Below, piece by piece: positions 37,969 through 46,956 of a stretch of 64,000 nt of DNA. The stretch is from Lysobacter arseniciresistens ZS79 (GTDB lineage: Bacteria > Pseudomonadota > Gammaproteobacteria > Xanthomonadales > Xanthomonadaceae). The translations under genes and the position numbers were made by a program. Position 1 is the stretch's first letter, and every line of letters begins with the position of its first letter. The notes beneath the pieces were generated by a model, which was given only the letters and a program-made list of their open reading frames with translations, did no database searches and had not been told where the DNA came from. Location: the NCBI RefSeq assembly GCF_000768335.1, contig NZ_AVPT01000002.1, positions 1-64,000 on the forward strand, read 5' to 3'.

Positions 37969-38939
37969 TCCTCCTCCCCTGTCTTGGCCTTAGGCCGGCT
38001 ACGGGAAAGCGAAGGTTGGGAGCGAATGGCATAGCTCACCGACCGCACTCGACCACCCGCTGTGAAGCTGAATGTCTTGTGCTCTCTATTATCCCAAGCA
38101 TCGCCATAGACCTCTTCCATAGCAGGTCGAAAAACTTTATTTGACCAATCGTTGAGCTTGATTTCAGTAAGATCCGGTCTACCTATATCCCGCGCCCAAA
38201 CGCAGTAGTTATTGAAAACGCTTTCTCTTGTGCAAAATTGTGTTGCATTAACAGCCGGCATCCAACCAGCAGCATTGATATAACTCACACCATGATTTAC
38301 ATCCAAAGCATCTAGTTTATTTGCCACCATGGGTCTATTAGCTATTGAACTAGGCTCATCTGGCAAGACGGACAACTTTGACGCGAGCTGTTTCCCGTCA
38401 ACAAGATCAACAGCTTTACCATGAACAAATTCAGTTGCCCTTGCTGTAAAACCCATCAAGCTCACGATTACTACACGATCCGCGTTGTGATGATGCATCA
38501 ATCCATAAATCTCACGGACCTCTTTGACATTGACTTTCGACTGCCAGTGCTTGCATTGCACAAGCCAGGTGGTGTCGCCCTTACGAAGAAACACGTCAAC
38601 GCCACCATCTGCTCCGGATTTCGTCAGTTCAGCGGTCCAACCCTGCCCTTGATATGCCTCGGCAACGGCTTGCTCAAACTCCCCCCAGGTCATCTTGCAT
38701 AACAGTTCTGCCATCCTGGCGGGATCTCGTTTGGCCTGCAGTTGCATGATCAATCGCTTGAATTGGTCAATCGGCAAGCCTTCGAAGAATGCAAAGGCTT
38801 GCTCTTTGGAAATTGGAGCAAAAACACTGCCATCATCAACCTGCGTGAGACTGCCGATGGCAAGGTTCTCACCAATCAGTCGAAGCTGGCAGTCAAATTG
38901 AAGCTCGTAATCGCTTCGCTCGTTGATAATGTCATTCAT
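37965..38939 (-). CDS. Mrr-like restriction endonuclease-domain protein (324 aa)
   Basis: Residues about 90-190 carry the Mrr/PD-(D/E)XK core: MTWGEFEQAVAEAYQGQGW, SGADGGVDVFL (catalytic Asp) and WLVQCKHW (QxK). The N-terminal 85 residues are unknown. The C-terminal part (QFCTRESVFNNYCVWARDIGRPDLTEIKLNDWSNKVF) resembles the helical DNA-binding end found in D5-type primases. It may cut modified or foreign DNA, or take part in replication with the helicase encoded just upstream (14-bp gap). Confidence 0.75.
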   Translation of the reverse strand: MNDIINERSDYELQFDCQLRLIGENLAIGSLTQVDDGSVFAPISKEQAFAFFEGLPIDQFKRLIMQLQAKRDPARMAELLCKMTWGEFEQAVAEAYQGQGWTAELTKSGADGGVDVFLRKGDTTWLVQCKHWQSKVNVKEVREIYGLMHHHNADRVVIVSLMGFTARATEFVHGKAVDLVDGKQLASKLSVLPDEPSSIANRPMVANKLDALDVNHGVSYINAAGWMPAVNATQFCTRESVFNNYCVWARDIGRPDLTEIKLNDWSNKVFRPAMEEVYGDAWDNREHKTFSFTAGGRVRSVSYAIRSQPSLSRSRPKAKTGEEE

Positions 38940-38953
38940 TGTTACTCCTCTGG

Positions 38954-40531
38954 TTAGTCTTCAAACATGGCGCCGTAGTCCGCATCCTTGTGGACAGGGT
39001 GCGGATGGGTTGCAAGTAGCGCTCGGGGGTCGTCTTCGGCCAGCATGGGCGTCCAGTCCAGTTCATAGCCCCAAGCCTGCCCACCCTTGATGCGGCGATT
39101 TGAACGCTTACCCAGGTTCACTCCCGGGATTTGACCAAGGCTCCGGACGAGGATGGTGGCGCCGTTTTCACCAAGCGGGCGCTTGAAGTTTTCCTCTGAC
39201 CACTTGGTGAAGCGAGCCAGGATCTCCGAAGTGGGCTTCCACTTGCCCGGCACGAACCGAACACTCTCCTCCATCACCCAGTCACGAACACTGTCAGAGT
39301 TGCGCCGAACGCTCTCGCGATATTCACGCGCAGCTCCTGGAAGCTCTTTCTCGGACATCATTCGTCCACGACGGATGACCCGAAGTGCACCTTCAATCAG
39401 CCAGTCCAAGAACATCCGACCTTCTGTTTCCATGATTTTTTCAGCGAACAGCGGATCTTGATCACCTTGGATCTTGTGTGCCCAGTGAACGATACCTAGC
39501 CGGCGCAACACGCCATCAGATTTGTCGCGGATATAAGGCTCGGGGTTCGACGTAATGATCCACTTGCCTGTGGATTTATATGACCCGATAGCCTTCTCCA
39601 TCTTCCGATTGACATAGACGCCATCGCCAGAGACCAGGGGTTTAAATCGGCCCTCGTCCCATTTCTCGCCAATCTCAACCTCTTCGACACGTATCAGTTG
39701 CGCACCCACGATGGGCTCCAAGCCGAACTGATCTCCAAGGCTCTCCAAGCGAACGCCAGCAACAGAGGACAGCACCATTTCCACCATCCCAGCAAGGGTG
39801 GATTTGCCAGAACCTGCAACGCCCCACCACCATGCCGCCTGTGAATACACACCAGGAAGCAAGCAAACACCACATTGTTCCTGGACCATCAACCTCACTC
39901 CCTCGTCGGGCAACGCATGGCAGAGCCAGGCTCCAAACTTCGACTTAGGATTAAACGGAATGGGATTGTGAACTTTGCCGTGAGGCGTTCCGCATTGAAT
40001 TTTTGTGGCGTAGGTCAGCCCAAGTAATGGATCAGGTGCAATAGATCGAATGCCATCTTTCGTGATTTCTAGATATGCGTCGCCACACGGCACGATGGCC
40101 ATGTCTTGACGACTAGGATTTGGAAGCTTGTGAGCATCGCGCAGCCGCATGCTAAGCCACTGCCAAAGACCTTTGGCTTTGTGGGGCGTGGCCTTATCAG
40201 GCATGTTCGTGTCCAGCCACAAGGCGGCATGCGCATCACCGTCTTCGCCGCCAATGTGCTTCCAATGCAGCCCATTCCAATTGTAGATCATCACCCCACT
40301 GCTTCCGGCAACGGTGCTTCCTGCGGATGGGTTGCTAGCTGCCCACCCACCCTCCTTCATCATCGCGTCTGCATAGAGCTTGGCCGCAGAAATTGGTGGT
40401 GGTCCTTCGCTCTGCTGCTCCCCAGACGGGTTGCCGCGACGTTTGCGATGTGCCTTGTCGAATGGGGTTACATTCCCAGAAGACTTGACAGAACCGGCTT
40501 CTTCATTCAAAAGTGATGGTGCGTAGCCCAT
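38954..40531 (-). CDS. D5/P4-like superfamily 3 helicase-primase (525 aa)
   Basis: SF3 motifs are clear: Walker A in WWGVAGSGKSTL near residues 237-248, an acidic Walker B-like strand (LIRVEEVEIG) and motif C in WIITSNPEPY, followed by the arginine-containing FRR-like LRRLGIVHW. The N-terminal 150 residues include a Trp-rich region (NWNGLHWKHIGG). The C-terminus is a D5-type helical domain. It is the probable replication initiator of the excised island, acting at the repeats at 40864-41255. Confidence 0.85.
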   Translation of the reverse strand: MGYAPSLLNEEAGSVKSSGNVTPFDKAHRKRRGNPSGEQQSEGPPPISAAKLYADAMMKEGGWAASNPSAGSTVAGSSGVMIYNWNGLHWKHIGGEDGDAHAALWLDTNMPDKATPHKAKGLWQWLSMRLRDAHKLPNPSRQDMAIVPCGDAYLEITKDGIRSIAPDPLLGLTYATKIQCGTPHGKVHNPIPFNPKSKFGAWLCHALPDEGVRLMVQEQCGVCLLPGVYSQAAWWWGVAGSGKSTLAGMVEMVLSSVAGVRLESLGDQFGLEPIVGAQLIRVEEVEIGEKWDEGRFKPLVSGDGVYVNRKMEKAIGSYKSTGKWIITSNPEPYIRDKSDGVLRRLGIVHWAHKIQGDQDPLFAEKIMETEGRMFLDWLIEGALRVIRRGRMMSEKELPGAAREYRESVRRNSDSVRDWVMEESVRFVPGKWKPTSEILARFTKWSEENFKRPLGENGATILVRSLGQIPGVNLGKRSNRRIKGGQAWGYELDWTPMLAEDDPRALLATHPHPVHKDADYGAMFED

Positions 40532-40550
40532 ACGCTGTTCTCCTATCGAA

Positions 40551-40577
40551 CCCCGCCCTGGCCGGCGGGGTTTGTTT
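40551..40577 (+). terminator. Hairpin between the RHH gene and the helicase gene
   Basis: CCCCGCC-CTGGCC-GGCGGGG (40551-40570), then TTTGTTTT on the plus strand. The T-run is on the plus side, so it would stop leftward antisense poorly and rightward transcription well. On the minus strand it may attenuate helicase expression. Confidence 0.5.
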
Positions 40578-40759
40578 TATGCGGTGATCTTTTTCAGCTT
40601 TTCGACGATGGCGTCTCGAACAAAATCGGATCTGTTAGTGTTTTGCTTCATCACCGCTTCGTCCAACTTTTCTGCGATTGGGACCCAGATGCGGATATTG
40701 AGAGGAACGGCTAACCTCCGCTGACGTTTCGCGGGAACTGGTGAGGTTTGTTTGGTCAT
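40577..40759 (-). CDS. Ribbon-helix-helix DNA-binding protein (60 aa)
   Basis: Start at MTKQTSPVPAKRQ, 3 nt after a GGAGATCC-type site. A basic start is followed by one strand (RRLAVPLNIRIWVPI) and two helices (AEKLDEAVMKQNTNRSDFVRDAIVEKLKKI), the MetJ/Arc layout. Such proteins commonly repress replication, excision or partition genes. It lies between the helicase and the repeat region. Confidence 0.75.
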   Translation of the reverse strand: MTKQTSPVPAKRQRRLAVPLNIRIWVPIAEKLDEAVMKQNTNRSDFVRDAIVEKLKKITA

Positions 40760-40863
40760 GAACGGATCTCCTCTTGGATGTATTACGGCGGCGATACACC
40801 AGCAATAAGGCAAACTGACTAATCGTCAATCCCCTCCCCCAAAGTTTTTTCGATGCCGTTGTC

Positions 40864-41255
40864 CTGCTGCCACTTGCTGCCACTTGCTGCCAGGTCCAAT
40901 TCTGGAAATCGAACAAGTGGTAGCAGCTGCAAATGTCTGATTTACTTGATTTATTTTTATGTCACTAGATCTACTGCTGCCACTGCTGCCACTTAATCTT
41001 CACTTTTAGGAAAAATCATTTCGAGGAATGTTTAACAGTGGCACTTGCTCTTTTGTCGTTCCCGGCAAGAAAGTCTCAACACTCGAATTTAGTGGCAGCA
41101 GTGGCAGCAGTGGCAGCAGCAAGTTTTTCTGGCTTCTTTGAATTTCGTTAAATCATTGATACATAAGGCTTACAGTCAATCGTTGGGTGCTACCACACTT
41201 GATAAATCGTTCCCTTTTAACCACTGGCAGCAGTGGCAGCAGTGGTAGCAGCACC
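40864..41255. repeat. Clusters of a 9-bp repeat in both orientations, candidate replication origin
   Basis: Four main clusters of the unit TGGCAGCAG or its complement: 40864-40892 and 40974-40994 (CTGCTGCCA orientation), 41091-41123 and 41222-41255 (opposite orientation). Single copies lie near 40914 and 41034. Clusters are about 110-130 bp apart, and the DNA between them is AT-rich. Iterons next to an SF3 helicase suggest an origin. A partition or termination site is the alternative. No gene is visible in 40815-41276. Confidence 0.6.
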
Positions 41256-41276
41256 TCATCTTTGGAAGTCGCCCAC

Positions 41277-41299
41277 AAAAAAGCCCCCAGGCGGGGGCT
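41277..41299 (-). terminator. Terminator of the integrase gene
   Basis: AGCCCCC (41282-41288) with GGGGGCT (41293-41299) and a TTTTTT run on the minus strand. Confidence 0.8.
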
Positions 41300-41328
41300 T
41301 TGAGCAAAACGGCAGAACCGGCAACCGG

Positions 41329-42684
41329 CTACTTACCTGCGACTTGATTTCCCTTGTATTGGAACATCATCCCCATGACCGATGTGAAGTCGGCATCAGA
41401 AAGCGAGGCCAGCGTTCTGGCAAGACCCACCAAACCACCCTTGTCCTTTTGGCCTTGTTCGATGGCTTCAATCTTGCGCGCACTCTCCGCAGGGTTGGGA
41501 TTGAAGTAGCGGTAGAACGTGTTCAAATCCGTGTGCCCGGAAATACGGGCAACTTCCGCGCCAGTAAGGAATTGGCCAAGTTCCGTGATGCGGGTGTGGC
41601 GCAGATCGTGAACCCGAACATCGGATAGCCCCACCCGATACCGGGCTCGCGTCCAGGCTTGGGTTATTGTGTCGGCCCGCAAGCGTTTGCCTTTATCACT
41701 AGTGAAGACTGGCCCATGAAGTTTCAACTTCATCAGTTCCTCGGGCTGGTAGATACGATCCGCACCCTTGGGCTGGGCTCTACGCAAGATGACGTCCCGA
41801 GCCTGGTTGTTCAAGGGAATGGTTCGATCCTTCTTTTTATCCTTATCGTTGCTCTTGGTGTCGCGCAGGAACGCAGTCATCTTCTTGAAGTCGATATCGC
41901 TCCAATCGAGCTTGACCACCTCCGCTCGCCGGGCCGCGGAATATCGCCCAAAGACGATGGCGTCCATCGTGCCCTCTTCCACGCGCCCAAGCTTGGAAAC
42001 AATCAAATCCCACTCGTCCTCGTCAACCGTGCGCTGACGTCCGCCCTGGGGAGCTAGTCCTTTCACCTTTAGAAGAGGGTTAACGAAATCCACCTTCCAT
42101 TCGTCCCGGGCACGGGTAAAGACCCCCCGGATGACGGTCAACACCCGCCGCACCGCGTCATTGCCCGCTGGATTGCCATTGCGGTCAAGCAGTCTGCTTT
42201 GAAGACTGTTCTTGTTCTGCGTTGATACGAAGTCGTCGTAGCGAAGTTCCTTGACCCATTTGTCCACCAGGTCGGGGAACCCATCCTGATTTTTTCCCTG
42301 GGTGCCCTTCCCCAGCAGCATGTTGATAGTGGACTTGGATGTTCTGGACTTGACCGCGATTAGCCCTTTGTCCAGCTCTTCCAGGTATTGCTGCAACATG
42401 TCCTTGAACTTCCAGTGGACAACCACCTGGCTCTTGGGCTTGCCGGTGTCGTTGATCGACTTCCACTCTTCAAGCGCCCACGCTTCGGCGTTGGTCTGCT
42501 GGACCTTGATGTGCAGGGGTGTCTTGGGCTTGGCGTTCAGATCGACGGGGAAGGGCTTGGTGGGAAGCCTGTTGCTCTTCCCCTCCTTCACCCACCGGAT
42601 CTTGACCTCCCAACGAGGCTTGCCATCCTCTCGGAAGTAGACCCCAGAGATCGCGCTTGACGGCTTCGGTTTAGGTTTGGTCAT
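41329..42684 (-). CDS. int: Tyrosine recombinase, island integrase (451 aa)
   Basis: Catalytic residues are in order: Arg near 250 (SAARRAEVVKLDW), HDLRHTR near 360, GHTDLNTFYRYF near 383-391 with the nucleophile Tyr. The N-terminal arm-binding part (GVYFREDGKPRWEVKIRW) and SAM-like core-binding domain (residues about 85-210) are present, full length for phage-type integrases. It lies 45 bp before the intact tRNA-Arg gene. Integration/excision probably uses the CCT anticodon-loop sequence found at 42759 and 42899. Confidence 0.9.
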   Translation of the reverse strand: MTKPKPKPSSAISGVYFREDGKPRWEVKIRWVKEGKSNRLPTKPFPVDLNAKPKTPLHIKVQQTNAEAWALEEWKSINDTGKPKSQVVVHWKFKDMLQQYLEELDKGLIAVKSRTSKSTINMLLGKGTQGKNQDGFPDLVDKWVKELRYDDFVSTQNKNSLQSRLLDRNGNPAGNDAVRRVLTVIRGVFTRARDEWKVDFVNPLLKVKGLAPQGGRQRTVDEDEWDLIVSKLGRVEEGTMDAIVFGRYSAARRAEVVKLDWSDIDFKKMTAFLRDTKSNDKDKKKDRTIPLNNQARDVILRRAQPKGADRIYQPEELMKLKLHGPVFTSDKGKRLRADTITQAWTRARYRVGLSDVRVHDLRHTRITELGQFLTGAEVARISGHTDLNTFYRYFNPNPAESARKIEAIEQGQKDKGGLVGLARTLASLSDADFTSVMGMMFQYKGNQVAGK

Positions 42685-42729
42685 GCACCCGGTATCCTTG
42701 TTGACTTCGCTACTGCTGTTCTAGTCGTC

Positions 42730-42806
42730 GGCCCCATAGCTCAACTGGACAGAGCGCACCCCTCCTAAGGGTGAGGTTGGGGGTTCGACTCCCTCTGGGG
42801 CCGCCA
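42730..42806 (+). tRNA. tRNA-Arg (anticodon CCT)
   Basis: All four arms fold: acceptor GGCCCCA/TGGGGCC, D arm GCTC/GAGC, anticodon stem CACCC/GGGTG with loop CTCCTAA (anticodon CCT at 42764-42766, reads AGG), T arm GGGGG/CCCTC (one G-T pair), discriminator G and encoded CCA. Its T arm and acceptor differ from the half-gene at 42897-42946, so the two are not copies of one gene. Confidence 0.92.
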
Positions 42807-42896
42807 TCTTTGAACAGCGACTTGTCCCTTGCTTGTCCCAGAAGTTGTCAAGGTAGCATAAGTAATTGAGTCCCTTGGCGTTTTTCGGCATGTCCT

Positions 42897-42946
42897 TTCC
42901 CCTCCTAAGGGGAAGGTCACACGTTCGAATCGTGTCGGGGTCGCCA
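42897..42946 (+). repeat. 3' half of a tRNA-Arg(CCT) gene, likely right attachment site
   Basis: Anticodon arm (loop CTCCTAA at 42902-42908), variable loop, T arm ACACG-TTCGAAT-CGTGT, acceptor strand CGGGGTC, G and CCA are present. The acceptor 5' strand and D arm are missing upstream. It shares the 13 bases CCCCTCCTAAGGG with the intact tRNA. The GC-rich host begins immediately after, so this marks the island/chromosome junction. Confidence 0.75.
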
Positions 42947-42972
42947 TCCACTCGTTTCGCAAGGAGTTCTTG

Positions 42973-44505
42973 ATGACCCACCCCGTCCTCACCGCACTCG
43001 GCCTGAGCGGCACCGAATCCGGCACCTACCTCGGCAATGGCGAATGGGCCACGACCGCCGACGCCGGCATCCTCGAGCCGATCAACCCGACCGATGGCGA
43101 GGTGCTGGCGCGGGTCCAGGCCTCCTCGCAGGCCGACTACGAGAAGATCGTCGAGCGCGCCCAGGCCGCCTTCAAGGTCTGGCGCAACACCCCGGCGCCG
43201 CGCCGCGGCGAGGCCGTCCGCCTGTGCGCCGACGCGCTGCGCGAACACAAGGACGCGCTGGGTTCGCTGGTCGCGCTGGAAATGGGCAAGTCCAAGCCCG
43301 AGGGCGACGGTGAAGTCCAGGAGATGATCGACATCGGCGAGTTCGCCGTCGGCCTGTCGCGCCAGCTGTACGGCCTCACCATGCATTCCGAGCGCCCCGG
43401 CCACCGGATGTACGAGCAGTGGCACCCGTTGGGCATCGTCGGGATCATCTCGGCGTTCAACTTTCCGGTCGCGGTGTGGGCGTGGAACGCGCTGGTCGCG
43501 GCCGCCTGCGGCGACATCTGCATCTGGAAGCCCTCGCCGAAAACCCCGCTGTCGGCGATCGCCTCGGTCAGGATCTGCAACGAGGCGCTGAAGAAGGGCG
43601 GCTTCCCGGACATCTTCTTCCTGTTCAACGATGCCGGCACCGACCTCGCCCAGACCTTCGTCGACGACAAGCGCATCGCCCTGGTCAGCTTCACCGGTTC
43701 GACCAAGGTCGGCCGCCACGTCGGCGAGCGCGTCGCCAAGCGCATGGGCCGCTCGCTGCTGGAGCTCGGTGGCAACAACGCGATGATCGTCGACGCCACC
43801 GCCGACCTGAAGCTGGCGATCCCGGCCATTGTCTTTGGCGCGGTCGGCACCGCCGGCCAGCGCTGCACCACCACCCGCCGCGCCTTCATCCACGAGTCGA
43901 TCTTCGACGACGTGCTGGCCAAGCTGGTCGCGGCCTACAAGCAGGTCGAGGGCAAGACCGGCGACCCGATGGACCCGGCCAACCTGATGGGCCCGCTCAA
44001 CAGCCAGGACGGCGTCAAGGCCTACCTGGCCGCGATCGAGAAGGCCAAGGCGGCCGGCGGCAAGGTCGAGACCGGCGGCGCCGCGGTCGACCGCAAGGGC
44101 AACTTCGTGCTGCCGACGATCATCACCGGCCTGGCCAACGACTCGGAGGTCGTCCAGACCGAGACCTTCGCGCCGATCCTGTACGTGATGAAGTTCAGCA
44201 ACCTCGACGATGCGATCGACATGCAGAACGACGTCCCGCAGGGCCTGTCGTCGGCGATCTTCACCCAGAACCTGAAGGCGGCCGAGCAGTTCCTGTCGGT
44301 GCGCGGTTCGGACTGCGGCATCGCCAACGTCAACATCGGCACCTCCGGCGCCGAGATCGGCGGCGCGTTCGGCGGCGAGAAGGAGACCGGCGGCGGCCGC
44401 GAGTCGGGTTCGGACGCGTGGCGCGCCTACATGCGCCGCCAGACCAACACCATCAACTACTCCGACGAACTGCCGCTGGCCCAGGGCATCAAGTTCGACC
44501 TGTAA
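42973..44505 (+). CDS. ALDH7-type aldehyde dehydrogenase, probable aminoadipate-semialdehyde dehydrogenase (510 aa)
   Basis: ATG chosen 6 nt after AAGGAG. Signature blocks: [34 protein letters not shown] (catalytic Glu) and [12 protein letters not shown] (catalytic Cys). The overall layout matches ALDH7A1/AmaB, which oxidises alpha-aminoadipic semialdehyde (piperideine-6-carboxylate) in lysine breakdown with NAD. First host gene after the island; its transcription start may once have been linked to the tRNA region. Confidence 0.85.
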   Translation: MTHPVLTALGLSGTESGTYLGNGEWATTADAGILEPINPTDGEVLARVQASSQADYEKIVERAQAAFKVWRNTPAPRRGEAVRLCADALREHKDALGSLVALEMGKSKPEGDGEVQEMIDIGEFAVGLSRQLYGLTMHSERPGHRMYEQWHPLGIVGIISAFNFPVAVWAWNALVAAACGDICIWKPSPKTPLSAIASVRICNEALKKGGFPDIFFLFNDAGTDLAQTFVDDKRIALVSFTGSTKVGRHVGERVAKRMGRSLLELGGNNAMIVDATADLKLAIPAIVFGAVGTAGQRCTTTRRAFIHESIFDDVLAKLVAAYKQVEGKTGDPMDPANLMGPLNSQDGVKAYLAAIEKAKAAGGKVETGGAAVDRKGNFVLPTIITGLANDSEVVQTETFAPILYVMKFSNLDDAIDMQNDVPQGLSSAIFTQNLKAAEQFLSVRGSDCGIANVNIGTSGAEIGGAFGGEKETGGGRESGSDAWRAYMRRQTNTINYSDELPLAQGIKFDL

Positions 44506-44518
44506 GGAGCGCCGGGCG

Positions 44519-44857
44519 ATGAGCGACCCCACCCCTCCGCCATTGCCCCCACCGCCGCCGGCCACGCCGGCGGCCGGCCGGACCACCAGCGTGCTGGCGA
44601 TCGTCAGCCTGGTGTCCGGGTTGCTGGGGTGGACGCTGCTGCCGGTGGTCGGCAGCCTGGTCGCGATCCTCACCGGCCACTTCGCGCGCTCGGAGATCCG
44701 GCGCGCGCCGGAGTCGTTCGAGGGTGACGGGTTCGCCGTCGCCGGGCTGGTGCTTGGGTACGCGATGGTGGCGCTGGCGACCCTCGGGATGCTGGCGCTG
44801 GTGCTGTTCTTCGGCGGCCTCGCGGCGCTGGTCGCGATGGCCGCGGTGCTGGGCTGA
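44519..44857 (+). CDS. DUF4190-type small membrane protein (112 aa)
   Basis: Proline-rich N-terminus, then two hydrophobic helices (about 23-48 and 75-110) separated by [28 protein letters not shown], the pattern of DUF4190 proteins. Role unknown. Close behind the aldehyde dehydrogenase. Confidence 0.7.
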   Translation: MSDPTPPPLPPPPPATPAAGRTTSVLAIVSLVSGLLGWTLLPVVGSLVAILTGHFARSEIRRAPESFEGDGFAVAGLVLGYAMVALATLGMLALVLFFGGLAALVAMAAVLG

Positions 44858-44859
44858 GC

Positions 44860-45918
44860 ATGTACGGACTGGCACGCCCCTGGCTGTTCCGGCTCGATGC
44901 CGAGCAGGCCCACGACACCACCCTGCGGATGCTCGACAAGGCCCATGCGAGCGGTCTCGGGCGGTTGCTCGCGCGGCGCCCCGAGCCGCTGCCGACGCGT
45001 GCGTTCGGGCTCGACTTCCCCAACCCGGTCGGCCTGGCCGCCGGCCTCGACAAGGACGGCGCCCACATCGACGCGCTGATGGCGCTGGGCTTCGGCTTCG
45101 TCGAGATCGGCACCGTCACCCCGCGGCCGCAGGCCGGCAACCCGAAGCCACGCATGTTCCGGCTGCCGGGGCACGAGGGCGTCATCAACCGGCTGGGCTT
45201 CAACAACGCCGGCGTCGACGCGCTGGTGCGCAATGTCGAGAAGGCGCAGCGGCGTGGCGCGCTGCTGGGCATCAACATCGGCAAGAACAAGGACACGCCC
45301 AACGAAATCGCCGAGGGCGACTACATGTACTGCCTGTCGCGGGTCTATCCGCTGGCGGACTACGTGACGGTCAACATCTCCTCGCCCAACACCGCCGGGC
45401 TGCGCGAGCTGCAGGAGGAGCAGCTGCTGCGGCGGCTGGTCGGCACCCTGCGCGAGGAGCAGGAGCGTCTGGGCGCCAAGCACGGCAAGCGCATCCCGAT
45501 GCTGGTCAAGATCGCCCCCGACCTGTCCGAGGCCGACATCGAGGCCTGCGCGCGGGTGCTGACCGAACTGGAGGTCGACGGCGTGATCGCGACCAACACC
45601 ACCGTGTCGCGGGCCGGGATCGAAGGCGCGCCGCATGCGGAAGAAACCGGCGGGCTGTCGGGCCGCCCGCTGATGGGCCAGTCCACCACGGTGCTGCGGA
45701 TGATGCGCACCCGGCTGCCCGAGGCGATCCCGCTGGTCGGCGTCGGCGGCATCCTGTCCGGCGCCGACGCGGTGACCAAGATGGCCGCCGGCGCGACTCT
45801 GGTGCAGTGCTATTCGGGGCTGGTCTACCGCGGCCCCGCGCTGGTGCGCGAGTGCGTCGAGGCGATCCGCCGCCGCAAGTTCGCGCCCAGCCGCGGCCCG
45901 GTACCGCCGGTCGCATGA
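44860..45918 (+). CDS. pyrD: Dihydroorotate dehydrogenase, class 2 (352 aa)
   Basis: The N-terminal membrane-associating helix ([15 protein letters not shown]) is followed by the FMN barrel: [48 protein letters not shown] with the catalytic Ser, and [14 protein letters not shown]. It oxidises dihydroorotate to orotate with quinone at the inner membrane, the fourth step of pyrimidine synthesis. Overlaps murB by ATGA. Confidence 0.95.
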   Translation: MYGLARPWLFRLDAEQAHDTTLRMLDKAHASGLGRLLARRPEPLPTRAFGLDFPNPVGLAAGLDKDGAHIDALMALGFGFVEIGTVTPRPQAGNPKPRMFRLPGHEGVINRLGFNNAGVDALVRNVEKAQRRGALLGINIGKNKDTPNEIAEGDYMYCLSRVYPLADYVTVNISSPNTAGLRELQEEQLLRRLVGTLREEQERLGAKHGKRIPMLVKIAPDLSEADIEACARVLTELEVDGVIATNTTVSRAGIEGAPHAEETGGLSGRPLMGQSTTVLRMMRTRLPEAIPLVGVGGILSGADAVTKMAAGATLVQCYSGLVYRGPALVRECVEAIRRRKFAPSRGPVPPVA

Positions 45919-46952
45919 GCGGTCCGGTCCGGCTTTTCCGCAACGCGCCCCTGCTCGCACGCAACACTTTCGGCGTCGCCGCGCACGCGGCGGTGCTGGC
46001 CGAGGTCGACGACGCGGCGGCGCTGCCCGGGGTCCTGTCCGGTGCGGAGTTCGCCGGTCGCGCGCCGCTGGTGCTCGGCGGCGGCAGCAACCTGCTGTTC
46101 GTCGACGACCCGGCCCAGCCGCTGCTGGCGCTGACCGGCCGCGGCGTCCGGGTGCTGGACGACGGCGACACCGCCATCGTGCAAGCCGATGCCGGCGTGC
46201 AATGGCACGGCTTCGTACTCGACACCCTCGAGCGCGGCCTGTGCGGGCTCGAGAACCTCGCGTTGATTCCCGGCACGGTCGGCGCGGCGCCGATCCAGAA
46301 CATCGGTGCCTACGGGGTCGAGGTGCGCGAGTTCGTTCACGCGGTTGAGGCGTTCGAGCCGGCCACCGGCCAGTGGCGGCGGTTCGACCGCGACGCCTGC
46401 GCATTCGCCTACCGCGACAGCCTGTTCAAGCACGAGCCCGACCGTTTCATCGTCACCGCGGTCGAGTTCGCCCTCCCCCGCCGACGCGCGCCCAGGCTCG
46501 GTTACGCCGGCCTCGGCGACGAACTCGCCGCCTCCGGCATCCACGACCCGACGCCACGGCAGGTCGCCGAGGCGGTGATCGCGATCCGGCGTCGCAAACT
46601 GCCCGACCCGGCCGTGCTCGGCAACGCCGGCAGTTTCTTCAAGAACCCGATCGTGCCTGCGGCGCAGGCGCAGGCCCTGCTCGACGCGCATCCGGTGCTG
46701 CCGTCGTTCCCGACCGGGGACACCGCACTGCGCAAGCTCTCGGCGGCGTGGCTGATCGATGCCTGCGGCTGGAAAGGCCATCGCGACGGCGACGCCGGCG
46801 TGGCGCCCTCGCACGCGCTGGTGCTGGTCAACCACGGCAACGCCAGCGGGCTGCAACTGTTCGACCTCGCCCGGCGCATCGCCGACTCGGTACAGGCGCG
46901 GTTCGGCGTCGCACTGGAACCCGAACCGCGCATGGTTGGCGCGCGCTGGTGA
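45915..46952 (+). CDS. murB: UDP-N-acetylenolpyruvoylglucosamine reductase (345 aa)
   Basis: Start ATG at the pyrD overlap. FAD-binding [13 protein letters not shown]; substrate region [37 protein letters not shown]; and NAGSFFKNP with the catalytic Ser, as in type I (E. coli-like) MurB. NADPH-dependent reduction completing UDP-MurNAc for peptidoglycan. Confidence 0.95.
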   Translation: MSGPVRLFRNAPLLARNTFGVAAHAAVLAEVDDAAALPGVLSGAEFAGRAPLVLGGGSNLLFVDDPAQPLLALTGRGVRVLDDGDTAIVQADAGVQWHGFVLDTLERGLCGLENLALIPGTVGAAPIQNIGAYGVEVREFVHAVEAFEPATGQWRRFDRDACAFAYRDSLFKHEPDRFIVTAVEFALPRRRAPRLGYAGLGDELAASGIHDPTPRQVAEAVIAIRRRKLPDPAVLGNAGSFFKNPIVPAAQAQALLDAHPVLPSFPTGDTALRKLSAAWLIDACGWKGHRDGDAGVAPSHALVLVNHGNASGLQLFDLARRIADSVQARFGVALEPEPRMVGARW

Positions 46953-46956
46953 GTCC

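Noticed and set aside
40864-41255. CRISPR array or simple trinucleotide expansion
   Set aside because: Units are 9 bp, clustered in both orientations, with no unique spacers of constant length; the arrangement is closer to iterons.
1-42700. Visible type IV secretion or relaxase genes that would prove a conjugative element
   Set aside because: I found none in this window. ArdC, RadC, pilins and the integrase are only indirect signs; calling it an ICE would need the sequence to the left.
42810-42946. A second complete tRNA gene
   Set aside because: Only the anticodon arm and 3' part fold. No acceptor 5' strand or D arm can be found upstream within the required distance.
42721-46404. Very long minus-strand reading frame (1227 codons) across the aldehyde dehydrogenase, pyrD and murB genes
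   Set aside because: Low-complexity Arg/Ala/Asp-rich translation, antisense to three well-recognised genes; a product of very high GC.
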